Below the pieces are notes generated by a model. That model was given only the letters and a program-made list of their open reading frames with translations. It did not search any database and was not told the origin of the DNA. DNA of 64,000 nt. It comes from Alteromonas_E sp965248545 (GTDB lineage: Bacteria; Pseudomonadota; Gammaproteobacteria; Enterobacterales; Alteromonadaceae). The stretch lies in assembly GCA_965248545.1 (NCBI GenBank), contig OZ252110.1:3782001-3846000 (forward strand). The letters run 5' to 3'. Numbering within the stretch: the stretch's first letter is position 1; every line of letters starts with the position of its first letter. Position numbers and translations under genes: made by a program. Shown piece after piece: positions 18,422-27,802 of the stretch.

Positions 18422-18438
18422 TTTTCACACTGTGAAAA
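18422..18438. promoter_or_regulatory. 17-bp palindrome TTTTCACACTGTGAAAA
   Basis: A perfect dyad with one central base, about 250 bases upstream of receptor 2. It has the size of a dimeric regulator site but does not fit the CRP order (TGTGA-N6-TCACA). The binding factor is unknown. Confidence 0.4.
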
Positions 18439-18458
18439 CAGCTTGTTAAGCCAGAACT

Positions 18459-18478
18459 TTATGCATTCGTATGCATAA
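18459..18478. promoter_or_regulatory. Distal operator-like palindrome of receptor 2
   Basis: TTATGCATTCGTATGCATAA has perfect 8-bp arms around TCGT. Its core TGCATTCGTATGCA differs at two positions from the promoter-proximal TGCATACGTATTCA. It lies about 150 bp upstream of the proximal motif, a distance that would allow looping. The whole gap 18175-18621 holds only these sites and the sucD terminator. Confidence 0.5.
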
Positions 18479-18566
18479 GAAAAATTTAGGTATTTACGAA
18501 CCTAGAAGAAGAGGAGAAAGTGTCAAAATACTCATGATTTTACCGTTGGCATTGCGAGCATCTTAA

Positions 18567-18597
18567 TAAAAAAATCCCTCGACGAAGCGAGGGATTT
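18567..18597 (-). terminator. Rho-independent terminator after sucD
   Basis: AAATCCCTCG (18572-18581) and CGAGGGATTT (18588-18597) form a 10-bp stem with a 6-base loop; the minus strand continues with T residues. It closes the sdh-suc operon 25 bases past the sucD stop. Confidence 0.92.
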
Positions 18598-18621
18598 AGA
18601 CAGTGTGAGTTAGGTATTAGT

Positions 18622-19494
18622 TTACCAACCCGTTGCTTCGCGCAACGCAGCACCGATATCAGCAAGTGAACGTACAGTCTTAACACCTGCAGCTTCTAAA
18701 GCAGCAAACTTTTCGTCTGCAGTGCCTTTACCGCCTGCGATGATCGCACCGGCATGGCCCATACGCTTACCTGGAGGCGCTGTAACACCTGCAATGTAAG
18801 AAACCACTGGCTTAGTTACGTTCTCTTTGATGAATGCAGCGGCTTCTTCTTCAGCCGTACCACCAATTTCACCGATCATAACAATCGCTTCTGTTTGTGG
18901 GTCATCTTGGAACAACTGTAAAACGTCAATGAAGTTAGAACCAGGGATTGGGTCACCACCGATACCAACGCATGTAGACTGACCAAAACCTTCATCAGTC
19001 GTTTGCTTAACCGCTTCATAAGTCAATGTACCAGAACGCGATACGATACCGACTTTGCCTGGCTTGTGGATATGACCTGGCATGATACCGATCTTACACT
19101 CACCCGGAGTAATAACGCCTGGGCAGTTTGGACCGATCATACGCACGCCTTTCGCTTCGACGTACTCTTTAACGTAAAGCATATCTAGCGTTGGAATACC
19201 TTCAGTGATACAAACGATAAGTTCGATACCAGCATCAGCAGCTTCAACAATTGAATCTTTACAGAAAGGCGCAGGTACGTAGATAACCGTTGCCGTTGCA
19301 CCAGTTGCTTCTACAGCTTCACGCACAGTGTTGAATACTGGTAAACCCAAGTGTTCAGTACCACCCTTGCCTGGCGTTACACCGCCAACCATTTGCGTAC
19401 CGTAGGCAATTGCTTGCTCAGAGTGGAAAGTACCTTGTCCACCAGTAAAACCTTGGCAGATAACTTTCGTATCTTTATTAATTAAAACTGACAT
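18622..19494 (-). CDS. sucD: Succinyl-CoA ligase, alpha subunit
   Basis: 290 residues, the usual length. With SucC it converts succinyl-CoA to succinate with formation of ATP or GTP, in the cytoplasm. The N-terminal CoA-binding fold contains CQGFTGGQGTFHSEQAI, and the phosphorylated histidine lies in GRMGHAGAII near residue 246. MIGPNCPGVITPGECKIG is the typical middle segment. The start ATG shares a base with the sucC stop (TAATG), so the two subunits are translationally coupled. Confidence 0.98.
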   Translation of the reverse strand: MSVLINKDTKVICQGFTGGQGTFHSEQAIAYGTQMVGGVTPGKGGTEHLGLPVFNTVREAVEATGATATVIYVPAPFCKDSIVEAADAGIELIVCITEGIPTLDMLYVKEYVEAKGVRMIGPNCPGVITPGECKIGIMPGHIHKPGKVGIVSRSGTLTYEAVKQTTDEGFGQSTCVGIGGDPIPGSNFIDVLQLFQDDPQTEAIVMIGEIGGTAEEEAAAFIKENVTKPVVSYIAGVTAPPGKRMGHAGAIIAGGKGTADEKFAALEAAGVKTVRSLADIGAALREATGW

Positions 19495-20660
19495 TATTTG
19501 CCCTCCGCTGCAGCAACAACTTTCTGAGCAGCGTCTGTTAGCGACTCAGCAGCGATGATGTCTAGATCTGAGCCAGCAAGTACTTCGCGACCCAATTCAG
19601 CATTGGTACCTTCAAGACGTACAACGACCGGTACTTCAACACCCACTTCTTTAACTGCGCCGATGATACCTTCAGCAATCATGTCACAACGAACGATACC
19701 ACCGAAGATGTTAACCAATACGGCTTTCACGTTGTCATCTGACAAGATGATTTTAAATGCTTCTGCAACGCGTTCTTTTGTCGCACCACCACCAACGTCT
19801 AGGAAGTTAGCCGGTTGACCACCGTGTAGATTAACGATATCCATTGTGCCCATTGCAAGGCCTGCTCCGTTAACCATACAACCCACGTTGCCGTCTAGCG
19901 CTACGTAGTTAAGCTCCCACTGAGCAGCGTGCGCTTCACGTGCATCTTCTTGCGACGGATCGTGCATTTGTTTAACTTTAGGCTGACGGTAAAGTGCATT
20001 GCTGTCGATACCCACTTTCGCATCTAGACAATGCAGATTGCCGTCGTCTTTGATTACCAAAGGGTTGATTTCGATAAGTGCAACGTCGAGCTCTTCAAAC
20101 ATCTTCGCTAGACCAAGGAAGATCTGAGTAAACTGTTTGATTTGAACACCGCTTAGGCCTAATTTGAATGCCATTTCGCGTGCTTGATAAGGCTGAGGAC
20201 CAACGATTGGGTCGATTTCAGCTTTCAAAATTTTCTCTGGCGTTTCTTCCGCAACCGTTTCGATCTCTACACCACCTTCGGTAGAGGCCATGAAAACCAC
20301 ACGACGTGTAGTACGATCAACAACAGCACCTAAATACAGTTCATTGTCGATGTCAGTACACGATTCCACCAATATTTTGCTAACTGGCTGACCGTTCTCA
20401 TCAGTTTGGAAGGTTACCAGGTTTTTTCCTAACCAGTTTTCAGCAAAAGCACGAATCTCGTCTTTGTTTTTAACTAGTTTTACGCCGCCCGCTTTACCGC
20501 GGCCACCAGCGTGTACCTGACACTTGACAACCCACTCAGAGCCGCCAATGCGATCCGCTGCTTCCACCGCTTCTTGAGGTGTGTCAGCTGCGTATCCTTC
20601 AGAAACAGGTAAGCCGTATTCTTTGAATAGCTGTTTACCTTGGTATTCATGCAAATTCAT
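19494..20660 (-). CDS. sucC: Succinyl-CoA ligase, beta subunit
   Basis: 388 residues, matching the family. The ATP-grasp domain starts MNLHEYQGKQLFKEYGLPV and carries QVHAGGRGKAGGVK, and the C-terminal half has NIFGGIVRCDMIAEGI for nucleotide and subunit contacts. It binds the nucleotide and succinate in the TCA cycle step shared with SucD. It is separated from sucB by 143 bases holding a strong stem-loop, so its mRNA may be processed or controlled apart from sdh-sucAB. GGAAAG lies upstream of the ATG. Confidence 0.98.
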   Translation of the reverse strand: MNLHEYQGKQLFKEYGLPVSEGYAADTPQEAVEAADRIGGSEWVVKCQVHAGGRGKAGGVKLVKNKDEIRAFAENWLGKNLVTFQTDENGQPVSKILVESCTDIDNELYLGAVVDRTTRRVVFMASTEGGVEIETVAEETPEKILKAEIDPIVGPQPYQAREMAFKLGLSGVQIKQFTQIFLGLAKMFEELDVALIEINPLVIKDDGNLHCLDAKVGIDSNALYRQPKVKQMHDPSQEDAREAHAAQWELNYVALDGNVGCMVNGAGLAMGTMDIVNLHGGQPANFLDVGGGATKERVAEAFKIILSDDNVKAVLVNIFGGIVRCDMIAEGIIGAVKEVGVEVPVVVRLEGTNAELGREVLAGSDLDIIAAESLTDAAQKVVAAAEGK

Positions 20661-20750
20661 GGTGTTTCTTTCCGATTTTTATTAAGAGAAAAGTCGCACT
20701 AAGCGACCTATTTTATAGCGCTCGCATTATAGTCAAAATGTGAGCATAGT

Positions 20751-20780
20751 GACAGATGATACTGGAAAGTATCATCTGTC
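20751..20780 (-). other. Strong stem-loop between sucB and sucC
   Basis: GACAGATGATAC (20751-20762) pairs perfectly with GTATCATCTGTC (20769-20780), a 12-bp stem with a 6-base loop. No T-run follows on the minus strand, so it is more likely an mRNA stability or processing element than a terminator. A weaker GTCGC/GCGAC stem lies at 20693-20707. Confidence 0.65.
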
Positions 20781-20803
20781 TGATTAGGATTTATACTAAA
20801 GTC

Positions 20804-22291
20804 TTACACATCCAATAGTAGACGCGTTGGATCTTCAAGCATTTCCTTAACTGTTACCAAGAACCCAACGGATTCCTTACCATCGATAATGCGATGGTCG
20901 TAAGACAGCGCAAGATACATCATTGGTAAAATTTCCACTTTACCATTCACTGCCATCGGACGGTCTTGGATCTTATGCATTCCCAAAATCGCACTTTGCG
21001 GTGGATTGATGATAGGGGTAGACATGAGTGAACCAAACACACCGCCGTTGGTGATGGTGAAATTACCACCTTGTAGTTCAGCCATTGACAACTTGCCATC
21101 TCGCCCTTTAAGCGCTAGCTCTTTGATACCCTTTTCGACACCCGCCATGCCAAGCATGTCAGTGTCTTTCAATACAGGCGTAACAAGTCCACGTGGAGTT
21201 GAAACAGCAATCGAGATATCGAAGTAGTTGTGATAAACAATATCGTCACCGTCGATAGAAGCGTTAACTTCAGGGTAGCGTTTTAAGGCTTCGGTAACGG
21301 CTTTAACGTAGAACGACATAAATCCTAGGCGAATACCGTGGCGCTTCTCAAAGCTCTCTTGGTATTGCTTGCGCAGATCCATGATTGGCTTCATGTTAAC
21401 TTCATTGAATGTGGTTAACATCGCAGTCGAGTTTTTCGCCTCAAGTAGACGGTTAGCGATTGTCTTACGCAAACGTGTCATTGGTACCCGTTTTTCCGTA
21501 CGCTCGCCAGAAACCACTGGTGCAGCTGCCGCTTGAGGCGCCGCTGCTGGCGCTGAGCCACCTGATTTAAGGTGCTGCTCAACATCTTCTTTGGTGATGC
21601 GTCCGCCTTTGCCAGTACCTTTGATTTTCGCAGGGTCAACACCCTTTTCAGCCAATAGGCGGCGAACGGACGGGCTTAATGCGTCGTTTTCTTCTGCGCT
21701 TTCTGGAGCTGCTTCAGCGGCAACAGGAGCGGCCGCACCTGCTGCACCTTCTGTAAATTTGGCGATAACTTCTTCAGCCACTACCGTCGCACCCTCATCT
21801 GCCAATACCTCAGATAGAACACCATCATTCGGCGCGACAACTTCTAATACGACTTTGTCGGTCTCAATATCAACGAGGTTTTGGTCACGTGCAACTGCTT
21901 CGCCTGGCTTAACATGCCAAGCCGCGACTGTTGCGTCAGCAACTGACTCGGGCAATACCGGAACCTTAATATCAACCTGAGCACCGCCGCTTGCTGCCGC
22001 GGGAGCAGCGTCTGCAGCAGGCTTAGCTGCTGGAGCAGCTTTATCTGCAGCACCGCCTTGCTCAAGATTTGCAATCACTTGCTCGCCAAGAACCGTTGCG
22101 CCTTCTTCGTTAAGAATTTCGCCAATAACACCGTCTTCTGGTGCTACGACTTCTAAAACGACTTTATCAGTCTCAATATCAACTAGGTTTTGATCACGCT
22201 TAACTGCGTCGCCGGCCTTCACGTGCCAAGTTGCAATTGTCGCGTCGGCAACCGATTCAGGCAACACTGGAACTTTTATTTCGATTGTCAT
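20804..22291 (-). CDS. sucB: 2-oxoglutarate dehydrogenase E2 (succinyltransferase) with two lipoyl domains
   Basis: 495 residues, about 90 longer than the common E2o. Two N-terminal lipoyl domains are visible: residues 2-77 with lipoyl-lysine 43 and about 105-180 with lysine 145, both in IETDKVVLEV. Ala/Pro-rich linkers join them to an E1/E3-binding domain (SPSVRRLLAEKGVDPAKIKG, about 217-250). The catalytic domain ends in SYDHRIIDGKE, with catalytic His near 466 and Asp near 470. It transfers the succinyl group to CoA in the 2-oxoglutarate dehydrogenase complex. AAGGAA lies 9 bases before the ATG, and the gene starts 15 bases after sucA. Confidence 0.96.
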   Translation of the reverse strand: MTIEIKVPVLPESVADATIATWHVKAGDAVKRDQNLVDIETDKVVLEVVAPEDGVIGEILNEEGATVLGEQVIANLEQGGAADKAAPAAKPAADAAPAAASGGAQVDIKVPVLPESVADATVAAWHVKPGEAVARDQNLVDIETDKVVLEVVAPNDGVLSEVLADEGATVVAEEVIAKFTEGAAGAAAPVAAEAAPESAEENDALSPSVRRLLAEKGVDPAKIKGTGKGGRITKEDVEQHLKSGGSAPAAAPQAAAAPVVSGERTEKRVPMTRLRKTIANRLLEAKNSTAMLTTFNEVNMKPIMDLRKQYQESFEKRHGIRLGFMSFYVKAVTEALKRYPEVNASIDGDDIVYHNYFDISIAVSTPRGLVTPVLKDTDMLGMAGVEKGIKELALKGRDGKLSMAELQGGNFTITNGGVFGSLMSTPIINPPQSAILGMHKIQDRPMAVNGKVEILPMMYLALSYDHRIIDGKESVGFLVTVKEMLEDPTRLLLDV

Positions 22292-22306
22292 TGTTGGGTT
22301 CCTTTA

Positions 22307-25126
22307 CTAAATAGTGAGTGCGTCATCAACCAGAGCTTTTTGTTGCTGGTTGTGAACAGATACATAACCTACCGCTGGAGAAGCAGAAGCTTCTCTACCG
22401 GCATAGCGTAATTTTGCTGATTTAGGAATTACGTTCCAGAAGTGGTGTTGACTGCTATACCAAGCACCTTGGTTCTGAGGCTCTTCCTGACACCAAACCC
22501 AGTCTTTAACATGCTTGTACTGCGCAAGTACTTCGGCACACTCTTCTTCTGGGAATGGGTACAATTGCTCTAAACGGACAATTGCAACATCGGTTTGCTC
22601 ATTCTTGCGGCGTTGTTCTAGTAGGTCGTAATACACCTTACCTGAACACATTACCACGCGCTTGACCTGCTTGGGATCGAGCTCGTCGATTTCACCAATG
22701 ACATTGTGGAATACGCCTTCACTGAGCTCTTCCAACGTAGAAGTCGCTAGCGGATGGCGTAACAAGGATTTCGGTGACATTACGATCAACGGTTTACGCA
22801 TAGGTCTGACTGACTGTCGGCGCAGCATGTTAAACACCTGTGCAGGTGTAGACGGCACGCAAACTTGCCAGTTGTGGTCGGCACATGACTGTAGGAAACG
22901 TTCTAGGCGCGCAGAACTGTGTTCTGGGCCTTGACCTTCATAACCATGAGGGAGCAATACTGTCAAACCACACAAACGCCCCCATTTGGCCTCACCTGAG
23001 CTCAAGAACTGGTCAAAGACTACCTGTGCACCATTGGCGAAATCACCAAACTGGGCTTCCCAAATCGTCAAACAGCTCGGCTCTGCAGTTGCGTAACCGT
23101 ATTCAAAGGCCATTACCGCTTCTTCTGACAATACCGAGTCATATATTGCTATATCACCCTGCCCGTCGCGGATATTTTGTAGCGGCATATACGTCGACGC
23201 GTCCTTCTGGTTGTGCAGCACTGCATGGCGATGGAAGAACGTACCACGGCCTGAATCTTGACCGGTCATGCGGATGTCGGTGCCTTCATCGACAATTGAC
23301 GCATAGGCTAGGTTTTCAGCCATACCCCAATCGAGTGGCTTGTCACCGTTGGCCATGGCTGCACGATCTTGATAAAGCTTGTTAACGCGCGACTGCAACT
23401 TCACGTCGTCAGGAATCGAGACCAGCTTTTGCCCAAGTTCCTTGAGCTTTTCGATGCTCAACGAACCGTCGTATGGCACGGTCCAGTCGTGACCGAGATA
23501 AGGTCTCCAATCAACCGAATGTTCGGTCATTGGGCGCCACTCTTCGACCACACATGCACCGTGGTCCAACGCGGCACGATAATCGTCAACTAACTTCCCG
23601 GATTCGTGTTCTTGCACTGAGCCTTCCGCGTGCAATTGGTCTGCATATATCTGGCGCGGAACCGGGTGTTTTTTAATTTTTTGATACATCAGCGGCTGAG
23701 TCGCATTTGGCTCATCCGCTTCGTTGTGACCATGACGACGATAGCAAACCAAATCAATCATCACGTCACGTTTAAACTTATTGCGATATTCGAGGGCTAG
23801 TTTGGTTACAAACAAGACTGCTTCAGGATCATCCGCATTTACATGGAAAATTGGCGCCTGAACCATCTTGGCAATATCAGTACAATATTGCGTGGAGCGC
23901 ACGTCTTCGGTTTTTGATGTAGTGAAGCCAACCTGATTGTTAACCACAATGCGGACAGTTCCGCCAACTGCAAAACCGCGCGTTTGCGACATATTGAAGG
24001 TTTCTTGAACCACACCTTGACCAGCAATCGCAGAGTCCCCGTGAATCGTTACCGGCAGTACTGCTTCACCGTCAAGGCTATCGCGGCGTTCAAGACGCGC
24101 ACGGACCGAGCCCATAACGACCGGGTTAACAATTTCCAAATGCGAGGGGTTAAAGGCCAATGCTAAGTGAACATTGCCGCCTTCTGTTGCGAAATCTGAG
24201 GAGAAACCCGCGTGGTATTTAACGTCACCAGCACCCAACGAGTCATCGTGCTTACCGGAAAACTCGTCAAACAACACCGAAGGGTTCTTACCGAGTACAT
24301 TAACGAGAACGTTTAAGCGTCCGCGGTGAGCCATACCGATGACAACTTCCTTAGTTCCCGACTTACCCGCCTCAGCGATGAGCCCTTTCAACATTGGGAT
24401 TAAGCTGTCACCGCCTTCAAGTGAGAAGCGTTTTGCACCGGGGAACTTGGCACCGAGGTACTTTTCCATGCCATCCGCCGCAATCAAGCCCTTGAGGATA
24501 TTAACCTTCTGCTCGCGACTGATTTCTGGTTTCGCTTGAACGGATTCAATTTTTTGCTGAAGCCAGCGTTTCTGCTCGGTGTCAGTGATATGCATATATT
24601 CAGAGCCAATCGAACCACAGTAAGTTCGATTCAATGATTTATACAATTCACCCAACGTCATAGAGTCTTTGCCAATAGCATAGGACCCGACGTTGAAAAC
24701 TGTATCAAAATCACTTTCTGATAGGTTGTGATGAGACAATTCTAAATCACGCACTCGAGCTTGTTTCCACAGCGACAACGGATCCAAGTTGGCATGTTGA
24801 TGCCCTCTGAATCGATACGCATTGATCAACTGAAGTACGCGAACTTGTTTCTCATCACCTGCCGACCCCGTGGAAGGAGCTGCAGCAACAACCTTAGCGG
24901 CTGGTCCCATCGCCGCGAGCGCTTTGAATTGCTCGCGAATCTGGCTGTGATTTGAGTCTATTTCAACACCATCTACTTTGGGCAACCCATCGAAGATATG
25001 CTTCCATTCGTCAGCAACACTGTGAGGGTCTTCCAGGTAGGCTTCGTACATCTCTTCGACATACGCTGTGTTTCCACCGGCAAAATGGGACGATGCCCAC
25101 CACGCTTGCATCACGCTTTCTTGCAT
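22307..25126 (-). CDS. sucA: 2-oxoglutarate dehydrogenase E1
   Basis: 939 residues, the usual length. A thiamine-diphosphate enzyme that decarboxylates 2-oxoglutarate and passes the succinyl group to SucB lipoate. The N-terminus (MQAWWASSHFAGGNTAYVEE) resembles the SucB-contact helix of this family. GMAHRGRLNVLVNVLGK and HGDSAIAGQGVVQETFNM are hallmark segments, and MSPKSLLRHPLATS lies near the C-terminus. It follows sdhB after 177 bases that contain a stem-loop, in the standard operon order. Confidence 0.98.
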   Translation of the reverse strand: MQESVMQAWWASSHFAGGNTAYVEEMYEAYLEDPHSVADEWKHIFDGLPKVDGVEIDSNHSQIREQFKALAAMGPAAKVVAAAPSTGSAGDEKQVRVLQLINAYRFRGHQHANLDPLSLWKQARVRDLELSHHNLSESDFDTVFNVGSYAIGKDSMTLGELYKSLNRTYCGSIGSEYMHITDTEQKRWLQQKIESVQAKPEISREQKVNILKGLIAADGMEKYLGAKFPGAKRFSLEGGDSLIPMLKGLIAEAGKSGTKEVVIGMAHRGRLNVLVNVLGKNPSVLFDEFSGKHDDSLGAGDVKYHAGFSSDFATEGGNVHLALAFNPSHLEIVNPVVMGSVRARLERRDSLDGEAVLPVTIHGDSAIAGQGVVQETFNMSQTRGFAVGGTVRIVVNNQVGFTTSKTEDVRSTQYCTDIAKMVQAPIFHVNADDPEAVLFVTKLALEYRNKFKRDVMIDLVCYRRHGHNEADEPNATQPLMYQKIKKHPVPRQIYADQLHAEGSVQEHESGKLVDDYRAALDHGACVVEEWRPMTEHSVDWRPYLGHDWTVPYDGSLSIEKLKELGQKLVSIPDDVKLQSRVNKLYQDRAAMANGDKPLDWGMAENLAYASIVDEGTDIRMTGQDSGRGTFFHRHAVLHNQKDASTYMPLQNIRDGQGDIAIYDSVLSEEAVMAFEYGYATAEPSCLTIWEAQFGDFANGAQVVFDQFLSSGEAKWGRLCGLTVLLPHGYEGQGPEHSSARLERFLQSCADHNWQVCVPSTPAQVFNMLRRQSVRPMRKPLIVMSPKSLLRHPLATSTLEELSEGVFHNVIGEIDELDPKQVKRVVMCSGKVYYDLLEQRRKNEQTDVAIVRLEQLYPFPEEECAEVLAQYKHVKDWVWCQEEPQNQGAWYSSQHHFWNVIPKSAKLRYAGREASASPAVGYVSVHNQQQKALVDDALTI

Positions 25127-25239
25127 TATTGTGCCTTACCTTTCGTTAAGAAACTAAATGTCTAAACGGTTTTTATTATATGTTGTTATTACCTGTACGT
25201 CAGCGCAAGCAACACAACGCTCATTTTTGAAACAAAACA

Positions 25240-25257
25240 GCCATCCGTATGGATGGC
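25240..25257 (-). other. Stem-loop between sdhB and sucA
   Basis: GCCATCC (25240-25246) and GGATGGC (25251-25257) form a 7-bp stem with a GTAT loop; the minus-strand tail TGTTTTGTTTC is only partly T-rich. It may be a weak terminator or attenuator between sdhCDAB and sucABCD. Confidence 0.5.
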
Positions 25258-25303
25258 CATTTAATAGTCTAATTATTCATCAACTAGTGTTGAAAACAAC
25301 TAA

Positions 25304-26014
25304 CTAAACAGCCCGTTGTAATAGCATCGATTTAATGTGACCGATGGCTTTCGTCGGGTTTAATCCTTTCGGACATACGCTGACACAGTTCATGATACCG
25401 TGGCAACGGAACACGCTAAACGCGTCATCCAGATCATTAAGGCGCTCATCTGTTGCTGTGTCACGACTATCAATCAAGAAACGATAGGCGTGCAGCAAAC
25501 CCGCTGGACCAACGAATTTGTCCGGGTTCCACCAGAACGACGGACATGACGTTGAACAACAAGCACACAAAATACACTCGTACAAGCCATCAAGCTTAGC
25601 ACGCTCCTCAGGAGACTGTAGGTGCTCACGCGCAGGCGGTTGTTTGTTGTCGTTAATCAAGAACGGTTTAATCTTCTCATATTGAGTGTAAAACTGAGAC
25701 ATATCGACAACAAGGTCACGTACAACAGGTAGGCCAGGTAGGGGTCTAACGACGATCTTGCCCTTGCCTAGCGCTGACAGCGGCGTAATACACGCCAAGC
25801 CATTTTTACCGTTCATGTTCATGCCGTCAGAACCACACACACCCTCACGACAAGAACGACGGAAAGAAAGTGTTGGGTCTTGCTCTTTAAGCGCAAGCAA
25901 TGCATCCAACACCATCATATCCTGACCTTCTTCTACTTCTAGAGAATAGTCCTGCATGTGAGGTGCATCATCCACCTCAGGATTGTAACGATATACAGAA
26001 AATGATAATTGCAT
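25304..26014 (-). CDS. sdhB: Succinate dehydrogenase iron-sulfur subunit
   Basis: About 236 residues. It carries electrons from SdhA flavin to quinone through three clusters: 2Fe-2S ligands in CREGVCGSDGMNMNGKNGLAC, shown here only as positions 59-79 from the chosen start, then CILCACCSTSCP for 4Fe-4S, and CHGIMNCVSVCPKGLNP for 3Fe-4S with a shared ligand. A GTG three codons upstream (26023) is in frame, but GGAG lies 8 bases before the ATG at 26014. It starts 14 bases after sdhA. Confidence 0.97.
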   Translation of the reverse strand: MQLSFSVYRYNPEVDDAPHMQDYSLEVEEGQDMMVLDALLALKEQDPTLSFRRSCREGVCGSDGMNMNGKNGLACITPLSALGKGKIVVRPLPGLPVVRDLVVDMSQFYTQYEKIKPFLINDNKQPPAREHLQSPEERAKLDGLYECILCACCSTSCPSFWWNPDKFVGPAGLLHAYRFLIDSRDTATDERLNDLDDAFSVFRCHGIMNCVSVCPKGLNPTKAIGHIKSMLLQRAV

Positions 26015-26028
26015 TCTAGTCACTCCAC

Positions 26029-27801
26029 TTAGTACGAACGAACTTTTGGCGGGAACGCTTCGCGAAGCTTCGGTGCCATGTTGACGTCACGTTTAATCAT
26101 TTTTTCAGAACCAGGAATATACACGCTGTGACACAACCAGTTTTCATCATCCCTTTCGGTGAAGTCAAAGCGGCTGTGAGCACCACGGCTCTCAGTTCTG
26201 AAGTTAGCGGCGACTGCTGTGCTGTACGCTGTTTCCATCAGGTTGTCGAGCTCAAGACACTCAATACGCATGGTATTGAAGTCACTGCTCTTATCATCCA
26301 AACGAGCGTGCTGTAGGCGCTCACGGATTTCTGACAGTTGTTTGAGGCCTTCGGCCATTGCTTCACCTTCTCTAAATACAGAGAAGTTAAGCTGCATGCA
26401 TTCCTGCATGTCTTTCTTAATTTGTACCGGATCTTCGCCCTTGCCTTTCTCTGAGTTTTCCCAGCGATTGAAACGTGCGAGTGCTTGGTCGATATCGTCA
26501 CCCGACGCGTCACGTGAAGGCGCGATTTCGTCGATTTTTTCACCCAAGTGAAGGCCTGTTGCACGACCAAATACAACCAAATCAAGCAGCGAGTTTCCAC
26601 CAAGGCGGTTGGCGCCGTGTACCGATACACACGCAATTTCACCACAGGCGAATAGGCCTGTTAGTGGCTTCTCGTTACCGTTTTCATCGATTTGAATGAC
26701 CTGACCATCAACATTCGTTGGGATACCACCCATCATATAGTGACAGGTTGGGATAACCGGAATGGGTTCTTTAACCGGATCAACGTGGGCAAATGTGCGT
26801 GATAACTCAAGGATACCAGGAAGACGTGATTCTAGGACGTCTTTACCCAAGTGGTCTAGTTTGAGTTTAATGTGTGTACCCCATGGGCCTTCACAACCGC
26901 GGCCTTCGCGAATCTCAGTCATCATTGAACGGGCAACAACGTCACGCCCTGCCAAGTCTTTAGCATTTGGCGCATAACGTTCCATGAAGCGCTCACCGTC
27001 CTTATTAAGGAGGTAACCACCTTCACCACGACACCCTTCGGTCACGAGCGTACCAGCACCCGCAATACCTGTTGGGTGGAACTGCCACATTTCCATATCC
27101 TGGACTGGCGCACCTGCGCGCAGTGCCATACCGACACCGTCACCCGTATTAATGTGGGCATTCGTGGTTGACGCATAAATACGCCCAGCACCACCGGTGG
27201 CTAATACAACGGCTTTACTCTTGAAGTAAACGACTTCGCCTGTTTCGATGTCGATTGCAGTACAACCGACCACATCGCCATCTTGATTCTTGACCAAGTC
27301 AAGTGCGTACCACTCACTAAAAACTTTGGTCTTGTTCTTAACGTTCTGTTGGTAAAGCAAATGCAGTAGCGCGTGACCTGTTCTGTCAGCAGCCGCCGCA
27401 GTACGAGCAGCCTGTTCACCACCGAAGTTCTTGGATTGCCCACCAAATGGACGTTGGTACACTTTACCGTTTTCGAAACGAGAGAAAGGCAAGCCCATGT
27501 TTTCCATTTCAATAATGGCTTCTGGACCTGTCTTACACATATACTCGATCGCTTCTTGGTCACCGATGTAATCAGAACCTTTTACGGTGTCGTACATGTG
27601 CCATTCCCAGTTATCTTCGTGGGAATTACCCAACGCAACCGTGATACCGCCTTGAGCTGATACCGTGTGCGAACGGGTCGGAAAAACTTTTGATAATAAT
27701 GCGCAAGATTTACCGCTTTGAGAAATTTGCAGTGCCGCGCGCATACCTGCGCCGCCTGCACCGATTACAACGGCGTCATACTCGTGAATTGCAATGCTCA
27801 T
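26029..27801 (-). CDS. sdhA: Succinate dehydrogenase flavoprotein subunit
   Basis: 590 residues, as in the family. It oxidises succinate to fumarate on covalent FAD at the cytoplasmic face of the inner membrane. The FAD fold starts VVIGAGGAGMRAAL; the histidine for FAD attachment is in TRSHTVSAQGG near residue 45; HPTGIAGAGTLVTEGCRGEG and RLGGNSLLDLVVFGR belong to the substrate site. The frame extends 17 codons upstream through sdhD, but the ATG at 27801 has GGAG 6 bases before it and the standard N-terminus. It starts one base after the sdhD stop. Confidence 0.98.
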   Translation of the reverse strand: MSIAIHEYDAVVIGAGGAGMRAALQISQSGKSCALLSKVFPTRSHTVSAQGGITVALGNSHEDNWEWHMYDTVKGSDYIGDQEAIEYMCKTGPEAIIEMENMGLPFSRFENGKVYQRPFGGQSKNFGGEQAARTAAAADRTGHALLHLLYQQNVKNKTKVFSEWYALDLVKNQDGDVVGCTAIDIETGEVVYFKSKAVVLATGGAGRIYASTTNAHINTGDGVGMALRAGAPVQDMEMWQFHPTGIAGAGTLVTEGCRGEGGYLLNKDGERFMERYAPNAKDLAGRDVVARSMMTEIREGRGCEGPWGTHIKLKLDHLGKDVLESRLPGILELSRTFAHVDPVKEPIPVIPTCHYMMGGIPTNVDGQVIQIDENGNEKPLTGLFACGEIACVSVHGANRLGGNSLLDLVVFGRATGLHLGEKIDEIAPSRDASGDDIDQALARFNRWENSEKGKGEDPVQIKKDMQECMQLNFSVFREGEAMAEGLKQLSEIRERLQHARLDDKSSDFNTMRIECLELDNLMETAYSTAVAANFRTESRGAHSRFDFTERDDENWLCHSVYIPGSEKMIKRDVNMAPKLREAFPPKVRSY

Positions 27802-27802
27802 A

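Noticed and set aside
22885..23385. 166-codon frame antisense to sucA
   Set aside because: Composition is a shadow of sucA codon usage; no domain and no promoter.
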